DNA from: Gossypium raimondii
Taxonomy: Eukaryota > Streptophyta > Magnoliopsida > Malvales > Malvaceae
Length of the DNA stretch: 64,000 bases
Direction of reading: 5' to 3'
Assembly (NCBI RefSeq): GCF_025698545.1
Contig: NC_068571.1
Coordinates: forward strand, 51,369,733 to 51,433,732
This document shows positions 12,815 through 23,882 of this stretch, piece after piece; position 1 is the first letter of the stretch, and each line of letters begins with the position of its first letter. A program made the position numbers and the translations under genes. The notes under the pieces were generated by a model. It worked only from the letters and a program-made list of their open reading frames with translations, was not told where the DNA came from and ran no database searches.

Positions 12815-13095
12815 TAAAAGTGCCCTTGGGTCGAGCTAAGGCCTAGTTATAGAATATTTTCAAGCCCAGGCCCATTTTTAGGTCATGCCGTCAAAATAAC
12901 CCATTTTACTATTCAAAATTTAATAAATACTAAAAAATATTTTTTAGTTGTTATTTTATATATTTTATAATTAAATTTTAATTTTAAAATATTTTTTATT
13001 CTTTAAGTTGAATCAAATTGACCCGAAATAAATTTTTTTTTGTCCAAACCCAACCCAAATCAGGTCGGACTTATTGAGTAGGTAAAGTACTCGGC
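12815..13095. repeat. Dispersed repeat family, copy 3
   Basis: 'caagcccaggcccattttta' at its left end and 'caacccaaatcaggtcggac' near the right resemble the copies at 770 and 1928, with an AT-rich middle. Boundaries are approximate. Confidence 0.4.
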
Positions 13096-14540
13096 CCTTA
13101 AATAAGTCTAGTGAGTACCCATGTGTCAATAGGAGGAAGTTCCTTTTAACCTTCCTTTTATATATAGTTAAGTAAATATAGTTATATAGATAGATTTTAT
13201 CGGGCAAAAATAAAAAGTTCCTCATGTGTCACAACATTGTATTTTCTCAAATTATTTTTTAAACTAATATTTCTATGCCCACGTTTATCATTTTCTCAAA
13301 GTTGTAGGAGAATTTGTATTTTAGGATTCTCTTTAATAATTTTATATTTAACTATTACATATTTGATTTAAAATAACATGATCTTGACACATTTAAGTAT
13401 TGAGTCAAGTACAGTATTCTAAAATATATTTAACTTAAGATAATTTGATCTTGACATTTAAAACTATCGAGTCAAACTTTCTTCTTTCACAATGTTTTCA
13501 AATGGATTTGACTTAAGATAACTTTACATTAACACTCAAGGCTGTCGAGACGGTTGTGCCCATGCCCATTCCCTTCTTATCTATATCTTATTCAAAATTC
13601 ATTTTCAAAATTCCTCTTAATTATATCAACAGTTCAACAACTAATTAACTATAACCAAGATAAATCTATTAAAGAATCTACACATTTAGATAAAATAATA
13701 CTCGAACATAAGATCTCAAAATTCTTAGGGTTTAAACCTTTTCGTTGAGCTTATTCCAACTTTAAAAGATGAAAAATTGAAGGTGATTTAATTAACATCA
13801 TCTCTCGCAATTTAACCTAGAAATTAGTAGAGAACAATGAAGAAGTGAGTAGCTATAAATGCGATCTGTGTCAGCATGATGGAAGAGGCAGCAGCTACAA
13901 TTACGAACCTCACTTTTGCTTTTGTCCCTTTCTCTTGTCTCAGATCACTTCCCGCAACACCAACACGTGCCTAGATTTTATAATTTCTTTTTATTAGGAA
14001 TAATGGAATTAAATTATATATTTTTAATCGTATATATATTTATAATTTTAAAAATTTAAATTAAATTTTATCATTTTAGGAGGTCAAAGTACAATTTTAT
14101 CATTGTTAATTTAAAATTTTATATATTATAAAGGAACTTAAATAGAAGTTTTTTCATTTTAGAGGGTTAACTTTGTCATTTGACTATTTTCTCTATTTAT
14201 TAAAATTTACTTAAAATGCATCCAACTTTTTATTATTCGATTATACTATAATATAGGAAATATATATTTATAATAAAATTAAAATATAATAAAATTATTA
14301 TATAAAGATTATATGAGTAACTGTCAACACTCCAGGTGTTTTTCTAAAACCACTGGAAAGAAATCCTGAAATTACTATTTTAATATATTTTAAGGTTTTA
14401 TTTTTAATAAAACTTTTAAAATTACACATAATTCATTTCAATTTTAATTTATATTTTTATACAAAACTTATTTCTATCCGTATAATAATATATCGATATA
14501 ATAATAAATTTAGGGTATAAATAGTCTCAATTTAATCCTC
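13096..14540. other. AT-rich intergenic, nothing recognised
   Basis: The short frames at 13013-13225 and 13554-13748 have skewed composition and no recognisable motif. I see no gene. Confidence 0.4.
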
Positions 14541-14559
14541 AAAATTAGAGAGCAATGGA

Positions 14560-15050
14560 AACTGTGGCAGCAACGAAACAGTAATCAAATTGGCTGAAAC
14601 CTCCAACTCCAATTTCACAACTTCAAGGTAATTATATATATTAGAATTATTTTGTGTTCTGTTTCTCTGTGTCTTCATCGTTGTCTTGTTTTGATGGGTG
14701 TTTTAGGAAACTGAAGTCATGGAAAGGCGTTGATAGGTCATCCAATATTTGAGAGTGCACCAAACGCTTGGCAGTTCAAGGTCGTATGTGATGGAAAGAC
14801 GTGACTGCCCAAATGCTCGGATCGCCTTTGCCCTCACCCTCGCCGGCTGCCAATGAAGACCAGTTCAAGGTGTTGCCGGAAGCTGATGATGATCGTCGTG
14901 ATGATTCCTTTGTGTGCATGAGTTTCAGACCCACCAAATTCTAAGAATTGCTTCATTAGCATATTATGAAAGACAACACCCTTGACAGGGAAATTGAACA
15001 TGAACTGAAACACAGTACTAAACAAGTTCCACTGTATGTCCCATTATTTC
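14560..15050 (+). pseudogene. Possible broken gene fragment
   Basis: This stretch is less AT-rich than its surroundings. One frame (about 14788-14943) reads WKDVTAQMLGSPLPSPSP, then AANEDQFKVLPEADDD, then SFVCMSFRPTKF and a stop. It looks protein-like because it has a proline/serine linker followed by an acidic stretch. A further short run continues near 14970-15035. I do not recognise the family. Stops on both sides argue for a decayed fragment and not a working gene. Confidence 0.3.
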
Positions 15051-15396
15051 TCTCATGATTGTTACAGTTTCGCTGCTGCTAATTTTGAGGATTAAATTGA
15101 AATTATTTGTAAATTTTGTAGGTTAATTTTTTAAAATTATGACTAAATCAATAAAATATATAAAAGTTGAAGCCTAAATTTATTACTATACCAACTTTTT
15201 AACTGCCATGTCACCATCCCATTAGAGATTCAACTGCACTTAACGAAAATGAACTAAAAGAAACAATCTCAATTAGTTGGGTGACCAAATAAAAAATTTA
15301 ATAGTTGCGTAACTAAAAAATGAAATGAGCAATAGTTGGGTGACTTGTTGTGTAGTTTTCCTTAATCTTTATTTTGATTCATCACTATTATATATT

Positions 15397-15883
15397 TTAG
15401 GCATAATAGCAAATTTAATCATTAATGTTTACATCTTTTCTCAATTTAGCCATTATTTTATTTTTAGCTAAATTTGGACATTTATAACCTTTAAAAATGA
15501 GTGAAATTGCTTTTTTTTAACAAAATGCCAAAACATTAATTTTTTAGCGATGTTGATGTGGCAACTTATTCGAAAATCTATGTGTACTTCATGTTAACAT
15601 AACATTATTTGACTTATATATATCATCAACAAATAATTTAAATTATTAAAATGTTCAGAAAAATATAAAGTTTTAAAAATTCAATAAGATTAACATGAAG
15701 TACAAACATATTGCTATGAGAGTTGCCATGTTTAAAAATTTAAAACTTTAATCAGTATCTTCATTAAAAATAATAATTCGACTCCTTTTAAAAAATTGAT
15801 CGTCAAATTCTACTCTTTTTAAAAGTTGGGCGCTAAATTTAGCTAAAAAATGACCAACTTGACAAAAGATGTAAACATTAAAA
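15397..15883. mobile_element. Foldback MITE (TTTACATCTTTTNTCAATTT ends)
   Basis: The left arm 'aatgtttacatcttttctca' is the approximate reverse complement of the right arm 'gacaaaagatgtaaacatta'. The inner arms 'gctaaatttgg' and 'gctaaatttagc' also pair. A related copy lies at 63362-63580. There is no coding capacity. Edges are approximate. Confidence 0.6.
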
Positions 15884-16685
15884 GAGTATTTGGTTTGTCG
15901 AATCTTAGATTAAGTTTCCTAATAAAATTACGAGAATATAATATTACTGATGGAATGTGAGATTAAGTTATTTGGCTCACTTAGCCGGAATGCAAGATTT
16001 AGTTGTTTAGTTGACGGAATGTTAGATTATTTAAAAGCACATTTTACTCAATTGTCCTTGTTATATAATATTTTTAAACAAGTTTAATTCTTTTAATATT
16101 TTTAAGCTCAATTTCCATAAAATTATGATAAATTATTACAATTCTTACTTTTTATTACAATTTATATATTAGTAAGTAAATATATTGTGTTGAAATAAAT
16201 TTATAAATCATAATTATAATAATCCGTGATTACAACACTATCCATAACCATAATTAATATATTAATAAATGAAATATAATGATTATTATAGTTTACTATT
16301 AATAAATATATATTAATTAGTCTTTAAGAAAAACTTAAATGGATTAAAATAAAAATAAAAATAAAAATAAATTGATTCAAAATTTAAGATTACATTCGTA
16401 ATATAAAATTAGAGGATAAAATTAAAATGTTGAAATCTAAACCCAATAGGCGAAATAAGCAACCCTAAACATTAAAAATTACAATTTTTTAATAATTTTT
16501 TTTGTTATAATTTCAATTAATAGGCCGTCGGCCTCCACTTCGAATTCAGGCTCCACCCTATTTTCTATTTTTCTTTTTTTTTTTCGTTTTAATTTTCTTA
16601 GCCTTTCCTTGTGCGGCTTTTTAGGTACAATTTTCTCTTTTAATTTGCTTTAAGAAAATCTTAGCAAGAAACAAGAGAGCCAGTG
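15884..16685. other. Promoter-side intergenic DNA of the DUF4408 gene
   Basis: AT-rich DNA gives way after about 16560 to a pyrimidine-rich leader (long C/T run at 16561-16640) typical of plant 5' UTRs. I could not fix a transcription start or TATA box with confidence. Confidence 0.35.
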
Positions 16686-17576
16686 ATGTTGGAAGAATCA
16701 ATGTCGACTGTACCTTCTTCTTCCCTTTGGGCCTCCATTTTCAGCTGGTTTACCCCTACTGTTTTCTTTGTCTTTCTTAACATTACTATTGGTACTATCT
16801 TTTTCACTTCCACCTTCTCTTCCAACAATTCTGGCGCCGCCGCTTCTGGCGGTGTCGGAGACGGCCCATCACTCCACGAAGGAGATGAAACAAACGACCC
16901 TAGACTCCTTCCATCTCCATCTGTTTTACAAAGGCTCAAATCCATCAACTTGTACTCTTACAGATCCCAACAACCTTTTACTACCACCACCGCCGCCGCC
17001 GAAATCCCAGATTCCGGCGCTGATTTCCATATCTCTTTTCAACAACAAACCAGTGAAACTGAAACCACACCTGAACCAGTCCCAACCCACCTCGATAGAT
17101 CTCCTTCTGTTTTGCATAGGCTTAAGTCTATAAACCTCTATGGCTACTTCTCCCCGGGGCAAAAACCCCGTGAGATTAGCTCCCATTACACTCCCGAGGA
17201 AGAAGAAATAAAAGAACCCGAACAAGTAGAACAAACCCAAGGTGAAGAGCGAGGCTTTGATGAAATATACAGTGAGTTGAACCGTAACAATCAAGTTACG
17301 AGGACCAAATCCGACGCCGAACCGGCATCTGGGGAGGTACCAACGAAGCTTCCGAAGAAGATGAAGAAATCAGCGAGTGCGAAGTCACCGTTTTCGCATT
17401 TCGAGGAAGATGATATATTGGAAGCTCGACGGCCGGCGACTATGAGGGAAGGGAAAGGTAAAGCTACGGAGGAGGACGATGAAGTAGATGCCAAAGCCGA
17501 TGATTTCATCAACAAGTTTAAGGAGCAGTTGAAGTTGCAAAGGATGGATTCTAGACTTGGTACAAGGAGATGGTGA
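16686..17576 (+). CDS. DUF4408 / DUF761 (A70-like) membrane-anchored protein
   Basis: This is a single-exon gene of 296 aa. I start at the ATG at 16686 (MLEESMSTVP); a second ATG six codons on is possible. Residues about 13-42 (SLWASIFSWFTPTVFFVFLN) fit the DUF4408 N-terminal hydrophobic segment and probably anchor the protein in a membrane. A long polar, probably disordered middle follows. It carries two copies of a PSVLxRLKSINLY motif (about 78-90 and 140-152). The C-terminus (DDFINKFKEQLKLQRMDS, about 282-299 by eye, just before the end) is a DUF761 signature. Plant relatives include PAMP-induced A70-like proteins, whose biochemical role is not established. The minus-strand frames inside it are shadows. 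The family call is firm; any function would be speculation. Confidence 0.85.
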   Translation: MLEESMSTVPSSSLWASIFSWFTPTVFFVFLNITIGTIFFTSTFSSNNSGAAASGGVGDGPSLHEGDETNDPRLLPSPSVLQRLKSINLYSYRSQQPFTTTTAAAEIPDSGADFHISFQQQTSETETTPEPVPTHLDRSPSVLHRLKSINLYGYFSPGQKPREISSHYTPEEEEIKEPEQVEQTQGEERGFDEIYSELNRNNQVTRTKSDAEPASGEVPTKLPKKMKKSASAKSPFSHFEEDDILEARRPATMREGKGKATEEDDEVDAKADDFINKFKEQLKLQRMDSRLGTRRW

Positions 17577-18002
17577 TGAAGTAAAAAAGCGTAGATCTAC
17601 TACTAATATTGTTTAATTTGCATGTGTTTTGAACTTTGTGTTCAAAAAAATATATATGGGAGTTTAGTTTCAATTTCAATGGCGTTTTAATCCATTAAAG
17701 TCCATGGCATTTAGGGTGTTTATGTTTTTTGCCATTGCCATTCTTAGCCATCTGGAGCTTTTTTAGAAGTTAGAGATTGGATTCAATGGAATTTAATTAG
17801 AAAAAAAAGAAACAGCTGCAAAAGACTCTAAGCCCTACAATTAAGATAAAGTGATGACTTTGGTGGTGGCACTGCCAGTGGCAGTGGCACAGCCTGCTGG
17901 TTCTTCATCCTGCAGCTTCATGACTAATGCAAATTAAGCAAATGCAAGGATTCTGCAGACGGATAACTAATGCAAATTAAGCATATGAAAAAGATGTTAG
18001 CA
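17577..18002. other. 3' flank of the DUF4408 gene
   Basis: This is a T-rich 3' UTR-like stretch. It contains a small hairpin CACTGCC-AGT-GGCAGTG at 17870-17886, and a direct repeat of TAATGCAAATTAAGCA at about 17926 and 17967. Confidence 0.4.
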
Positions 18003-18324
18003 GGTAAAACAACCATATAGCTTCTCTGCTAATATTTTCTTTTATTCAAAAAATAAATAAATTAATTTATATCGGTTAAATTAAAAATTTTATCTATTTC
18101 TACTGTTAAATACTGTTGTTGTTGATAGAATAACCAAACAATCACGCATGTCGTGCCATGTATGCCTTAGTTTGACATACAAAAATTAATTTTTAATAAT
18201 AGAAATGAAAAGACCAATTTGCTCTTGGATCTGATGTATCTGGATTAATTTTTCTAATTTTTTAGTAAAAAAAGTAAAATACAATTCGATTCTTAATACA
18301 AAAGCTTTTATAATACTTTTACTA
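18003..18324. mobile_element. MULE-type MITE, copy 4, with 9-bp target duplication
   Basis: The ends are GGTAAAACAACCATAT and ATAATACTTTTACTA, of the same family as 4005-4347. ATGTTAGCA at 17994-18002 is repeated exactly at 18325-18333. The element is non-coding and about 322 bp long. Confidence 0.8.
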
Positions 18325-18333
18325 ATGTTAGCA

Positions 18334-19700
18334 TTATTTAAAAAAACAAAATATTTTTCAAATCCTATTTACAATCATAGATATTGATTATTTCTCTTAA
18401 TAATATCGTTTCTAAAATTTAAATAATTTTATTTTTTAATATAATATAATTATCATTATCCTCCATACTTGTCAATTTTAACTTTCCATCTTCTCCCGAC
18501 TTGTTAATGCTCCCTTCCAATAACAAATGCTGATCATTCTTTTGCTTAGCTTTTCCATATGTGGCTATGGATCTTATCTTTCAATTTAATTTAATTGGTT
18601 AAATCGAAATTTAATTTGTTCAACACTTTAACCATAATATAAATAATATATTAAATTGATAAAATAAAAATCAAGAATTAAAATTATTTTTGTATATTTT
18701 TATTTAAAAGATTATTATTTTTATTAACCTTATTTTAGATACGTGCCATCATCTAATTTATTGATAATGTAGATTGTTATTGCATAAAATATAAATTCTT
18801 TTTGGCATATATATCCTTGAAATTTCTTTTATATTTTTACTTATTTAGAATTTATTTTGAATGATTGAGTTGTAAGTCCACATGTGAATTTACGTACTTT
18901 ATTACTTAACCTTTTTTAATATACATACAAATTGTATATATACAAGTATAGAACGTTTTTATTTATCATTAAAATGTTAACCAATATTTGATATTATTGG
19001 CAAATGTTAATATTTTCGGTCTTTTGAATGTTTAAATTTATGTTTTATTATACAACATTATAAAGTGCACAAATATTTTATAAGAGCGATTTGTCTTTTA
19101 CATCACGCAACACACCCTTAGATTGAGGATCGTAATGGAATGAGATAAGAGCGGGTGTTCTTAAATAGTTAAATTTATTATCATCTCAGAGTTGGCATCT
19201 TTTGTCTTATCATCTATCTCGCTTTGTTATGGATATATAATTTTGAAAACTACAATCACCTTGATGGATGTTGTATGTATTCATCTCCACTTCACACATC
19301 TCGTTTCAATTTAATTTTTACTAATTCTTTCTAATGTTTTCAATATTTTTAAAAGTAAATAAATATTTAAACATATTTTTCAAGAAAATATTTAAACTTA
19401 AAACATATGAGTTTTTTATAACACTATTTTACATTTTACCTTTTAATAGTTATAAATATACAGGAACAAAATAATCTCATATAGTGGAATAGGTTGGGTA
19501 AGATCGGATAAGCAATTACCACAATTGCCCCACACCTATTGTCTTAAAAAATTTCCAGAAAAAAAAATACTCCTCAATGCAGAAAATCGGTAATGTCATT
19601 AAATTTGTTAGAATTTTAAATTAGCTTTGTAGATGGTTAGGGACTAAGTTGATAGGATAGTAAAATTGAGTAGTAAATTGCGTAGCTAAAAGTTTAAGAG
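18334..19700. other. AT-rich intergenic, nothing recognised
   Basis: There are no persistent open frames and no element termini I can define. Confidence 0.4.
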
Positions 19701-20834
19701 TGTAATGGCCTAAATTCAAGGTTATCGAAACAGTGGTTTCGTAGCCACAAATTCGATTTAAAAAAATTATTTTAATATTTTTACATGAATATTGATATGA
19801 TAGGAAAATCGTATGAAAATATAGATAGAAAAATTTTACCGATTTAGTGGTTAGTTAGAAAAAGAAATTATTGAAGAAATTGGGTAAAAACAAGGTATCG
19901 AGACCTCGATCTCGTAAAACCGAGTCAAAAATATTTTTATAAATATTTATGAAATGTTAGTAATATGGTATTAAAATTTCGTTAGAAAATTTTAATGTTT
20001 GGGTAGTCAATTAAGTGAAAAGAACTAAATTGAAAAAGGTGTAAAAGTTACTAGAAGGATTAAATAGCTCAATTGTTAAATGAGGAGGGACATAAATTGT
20101 AAATAAGCCCAAAAGGAGATATTTTGGCGGCAAAAGCTGAGAAAAATCAGGAGAATTGGTGAAATAAGGGTAAAATGGGAAAATAACAAATTTTACTAGC
20201 ATAAAAATGGGACCAAATTGGAATATCTAGAATTCTCTTTATTTTTCTGCATTCTTATCAGCCAAAAACGTCCTAAGGGTTTATTCAAGCTGCTTTTTCA
20301 TAATTTTTGCACCAAGTGAGTTAATCCTTACCTTTTTCTTGTAATTTTTATGTTTCTAAGACTTTTACAACTATGTCCTATTACTAAATTCATTAGTTTT
20401 GATTTTATGAATGAAATTGAAAGTTTCTATGAATATGTGCTGTACGTTTATGATGAAATAGCATGAAATTTAAGCTTTAATTTGTTTATGAGATGATTTT
20501 ATTAGGTAATTTCAATAGAAATTGATTTGTAGGACCTAATTGTGAAAAAGTTTGGAATTAAAGTCTAGTACTAAAATTCTGATTTCCAAAGGCTATAAAT
20601 TAGTTTAAAGTGATAGAATAAAGTGTTAATTGAGAAAAATAAGCTCAATTGAGAGGTTAATTGAGCAGGGATGAAATTATCATTTATTGAAAGCTTAGAG
20701 GAAAAATGGTAATTAACATCATGCACTAAAACAGTTTTGGGCAGCAGCAGTAGTCTAACTTTGGAAAATCATCAAAAATTGGAGAAAAATAATTAGGGGC
20801 TTAAATTTATAATTTTAAAATCCTTAATGAGTCT

Positions 20835-20896
20835 ATTTTCAAAAGAAACAAACGAGAACATCATCATTTTCAAAAGAAACAAACGAGAACATCATC
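20835..20896. repeat. 31-bp perfect tandem duplication inside LTR-like copy A
   Basis: The unit beginning ATTTTCAAAAGAAACAAACG is present twice head to tail (20835-20865 and 20866-20896) with no differences, so the duplication is recent compared with the repeat around it. Confidence 0.9.
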
Positions 20897-21497
20897 TGAA
20901 TTCTGTACAATAAGATAATTAATTTTTAGTGAAGAGGGGTCGGAACTTTCGAACAGGGAAACAGGGAAAACTTTAAAGAATAAACTGTACTTATTGGCTA
21001 AACAAAAATTTCTGAAAATTTTATGGTAAGAAAATATGTGAGTCTAGTTTCTGGAAAAATTAGCAGATCTTAATTTGGAGTTCCGTAGCTCAAGATATAA
21101 ATAATTTAGTGACTATGACTCAGTGAGACAGCTTTGAATGCACTATAAATAATAATGGGGAATTACAGAGAATGTTACATATGAACATGAAATGTAGTAT
21201 ATTAATGATTAAATTTATTTATTTAGATCCAGAAAATTCAAATACGAAGCTAGATCGAGGAAAAGAAAAAGTTTGAGATTAGTAGATTTTTGTTTACGAA
21301 CAAGTATAGAGGTAAGTTCGTGTAACTTGAATTATATTCTTAAATGCTTGAAATGTTTGTTATTGATGTGAATATGATTTGAATGTTAATTGTATGAAAA
21401 TTGATGAAACATTGATATATTTGATAAAAGGGGAAGAAATCCCGGTTGAATGGAAGGAAAATTCAATGGATTTTTGAAAAAGAATTGACGGTAAAAA

Positions 21498-21831
21498 GGA
21501 TCTAGCCCGGACGGGTGATCCTATTCTGATCTAGCCCTCCCGAATAATATGTGGAAAATGAATTTAGCTCGGACGGGTAATCCGAATTAGGGTCTGAATT
21601 TAGCCTGGACTGGTAATTCAGATCCAAGCTCATTAGAGTAATTGTCATTGCAGGGAATTTAGCCTGGACTGGTAATCCCGACAATACTCTATGAGTTTAT
21701 ATTACAGGGGATTTTGCCTGGACTGATAATCTCGCTGTAAGGATGAGGTTCGCGGGAGTGTGCTCTCTAAAATGGAAATGTGCGCACATGAATATGAATT
21801 GACGGACCCGGATCTGTACACTAAAGTGTAC
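21498..21831. repeat. Array of unlike short hairpins in LTR-like copy A
   Basis: Five units share a core like TAGCCTGGACTGGTAAT and one further hairpin follows. Their outer arms differ but pair with each other: GGATC/GATCC (21498-21521), TCTGAATT/AATTCAGA (21593-21622), ATTGTC/GACAAT (21641-21685), TTACAG/CTGTAA (about 21702-21739) and GTACACT/AGTGTAC (21816-21831). The unit near 21560-21588 is the least regular. The array sits in the part of the repeat corresponding to the 21-bp array of copy B. Confidence 0.75.
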
Positions 21832-22078
21832 CCCTGAAAATCCATCGAAATTCTTAGTTCAATGGGATAAATATGAAAAAATAACAAGGGAATGGAAATC
21901 ATGGTGTTGATGAGCTCATCAATCATGGTATATATCATTGATACATGGAAATTATTGGACTAATTTGAATGTTGAGTTTGTGCATGATAGGGGAATAATG
22001 TATTGAATGAGTGTATGAATGTTTATTGCATTGTATTGAAAATATTAGGTAAGTATAATTCTTATTACATGAGCTTAC

Positions 22079-22095
22079 TAAGCACAAAGTGCTTA
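22079..22095. repeat. Hairpin TAAGCAC-AAA-GTGCTTA, conserved in position between copies A and B
   Basis: This is a perfect 7-bp stem. In copy B the same place after 'cttac' has TAAGCTT-CATT-AAGCTTA (29580-29597): both arms changed, and pairing was kept. Confidence 0.8.
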
Positions 22096-22556
22096 CCCTG
22101 TTTCCTTTTCCCCTATGTTGTAGTGTTAAGAGCTTGGAGGTTGGATTTGATCGGAGACGCATCACACTATCAACCTCAAGATCTTGGTATATAAAGAAAC
22201 TTTATTTTGGAAATCAATGGCATGTATCAGCTAATAAAGTAAATGTTAATGTGAAATGAATGTATGGTTAGCCATTGGTATGGCTAACAAATTTTGGTTT
22301 TGGTATGTGATGAGGTTATCTTACGAATACGTTAAATCTATCTTGAAAATATGTTAAAATGGATTGGTTGTGTTGGATTGATCTCGGTTTAAAACTGCAG
22401 GGAAGATTAGATATTTATAAAAGGGGTTATATTGAGTTCAAAAAAAAAAAAACTTTGGGATTTTGCGAAAAATTTCTTATGGTTTCGATTTAATCTTGGT
22501 TTGGTCCCGATGTATGTTTTGGGCTTCGGAGGCCCATCTAAGGGACGTCATGACAT

Positions 22557-23094
22557 GTTTCAATAAATGAATAGTATTTAACTCGTAATACGAAAAATTT
22601 ATTTGGTAAAATTAAAGTGATTTTATATTTTTTATATATTGTTGTTTGACTAATATTTTAAAGATTCAATCGTTAAATTTATCAATCTAATTATATATAC
22701 TTCTAATGCATGTAAATTTTAAATCGATTTGATATCTCTATTATATTGATTTGAAATATCAGTATATATTAACGTTTATTAAGCGGTTGAAGTTTTTACA
22801 TAAAATAAATAGTTAAATGATCTATATGAATGAAAATGAAATATGATGGTTAAATCGTTAAAATATTAATCATATAAAATATACAAAAGATATATAAAAC
22901 TACTTTCATTTTACATTAGATCAATCCTCCTCTATATATTATTATTCCTTTGTCAGCTGTTTTACTTTTCAATTTGGTGGTTGCATTCTATTGTTCCTTC
23001 GAAATTGTTGTCTAGTGACACCAACATAACTGGTAGTTGTCTATCTTTTTATTAAATTTACTATAGTTTTTTATCATATTTGTTTTTTTCGATA
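22557..23094. other. AT-rich intergenic, nothing recognised
   Basis: There is no coding frame and no element boundary that I can support. Confidence 0.4.
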
Positions 23095-23215
23095 CAATAC
23101 CTAAAATTATTCATAGTCTCTTCAAACTCTTAAATAAGAGGATAACACGCTTCAGCGTATTCGAACCCATAACTTCGACGACAATGTCAATGCCAATCAA
23201 ACTAAGCCTCAATCC
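23095..23215 (-). mobile_element. SINE-like element, minus strand copy
   Basis: It is the reverse complement of the 7551-7690 family. On the minus strand it reads 'gacattgtcgtcgaagtt', then 'gggttcgaatacgctgaagc' (B box), then 'tcctcttatttaagag' and a final 'aggtattgtatcg'. Confidence 0.55.
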
Positions 23216-23882
23216 GTAATATTTAATTAGTTTTTATTTAGAATAGTTAATTAAATGATTTTAAATTAAACTTGTGAGTTACATTAACTTAAGAGGGATT
23301 AATATTATTTTGATTATGCCTATTTTATATTTTGTTCTAATTTAAATATAATATTAAGATTAAATTAAATTTTAATTTTATTGATTAATTTAGAAACTAG
23401 ATTTAAATGCACCTAATGCTGAGTTTTTGTTTTAGACTTATGTTTTTAATACAAGTTTGTATGAATTTTTATATTGAAGCGAAAGAGTTAGGTGAATGTT
23501 GAAATCGAAGCTTGTTGATTCACAAACATTTAATAAAAATTTTAAAGTATAGAGGTCTTTATATTGTTTATTGTATCGTGCGGACTGCTTTGAGTGTTTC
23601 GAAATATTGTTAATTTTCTTCAAATTTCTTTTAAAAATTATAGTATTTTTATTTTTAAAAATTATTATTTTTAAATATTTTAAATTTTTATTTATAAATT
23701 ATTTGCTGAGATAAAATAGAAAAAGTCAGCCATAGGGGAAAAAAAAGGGAGTACCTATCAATTAATGGTAAATGGGAAGTCAGTGGTCAAACGATTTTAT
23801 ACAATAATAAAGGTTGAGAGTGGAAAAGAATTTAATTGATAGTTGACCGTTAATTGAAACGGGCTTTACTATTTTTTTACTC
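23216..23882. other. AT-rich intergenic, nothing recognised
   Basis: No gene or element could be supported. Confidence 0.4.

Larger units (their letters stand above)
19701..22556 (+). mobile_element. Large LTR-like repeat, copy A (solo LTR or non-autonomous remnant)
   Basis: It starts TGTAATGGCC, followed by 'gaaacagtggtttcg'. It shares ordered blocks with copy B (27802-30543): 'ttcgttagaaaattttaa', 'aaaaaggtgtaaaa', 'tttcttgtaatt', 'gaattgacgg', 'cttactaag', and 'ttgggcctc/ttgggcttc' before the end. It has no gag or pol frame. The last 140 bp or so seen in copy B (ending GGGGTGTTACA) is missing here, so the 3' end is truncated or replaced. A 31-bp tandem duplication lies at 20835-20896 and a hairpin array at 21498-21831. 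I cannot tell a solo LTR from a short non-autonomous element. Confidence 0.65.

Noticed and set aside
16661..17515. Several 60-120 codon frames on both strands overlapping the DUF4408 gene
   Set aside because: They are shadows of a 296-codon gene with clear domains and have no independent motif.
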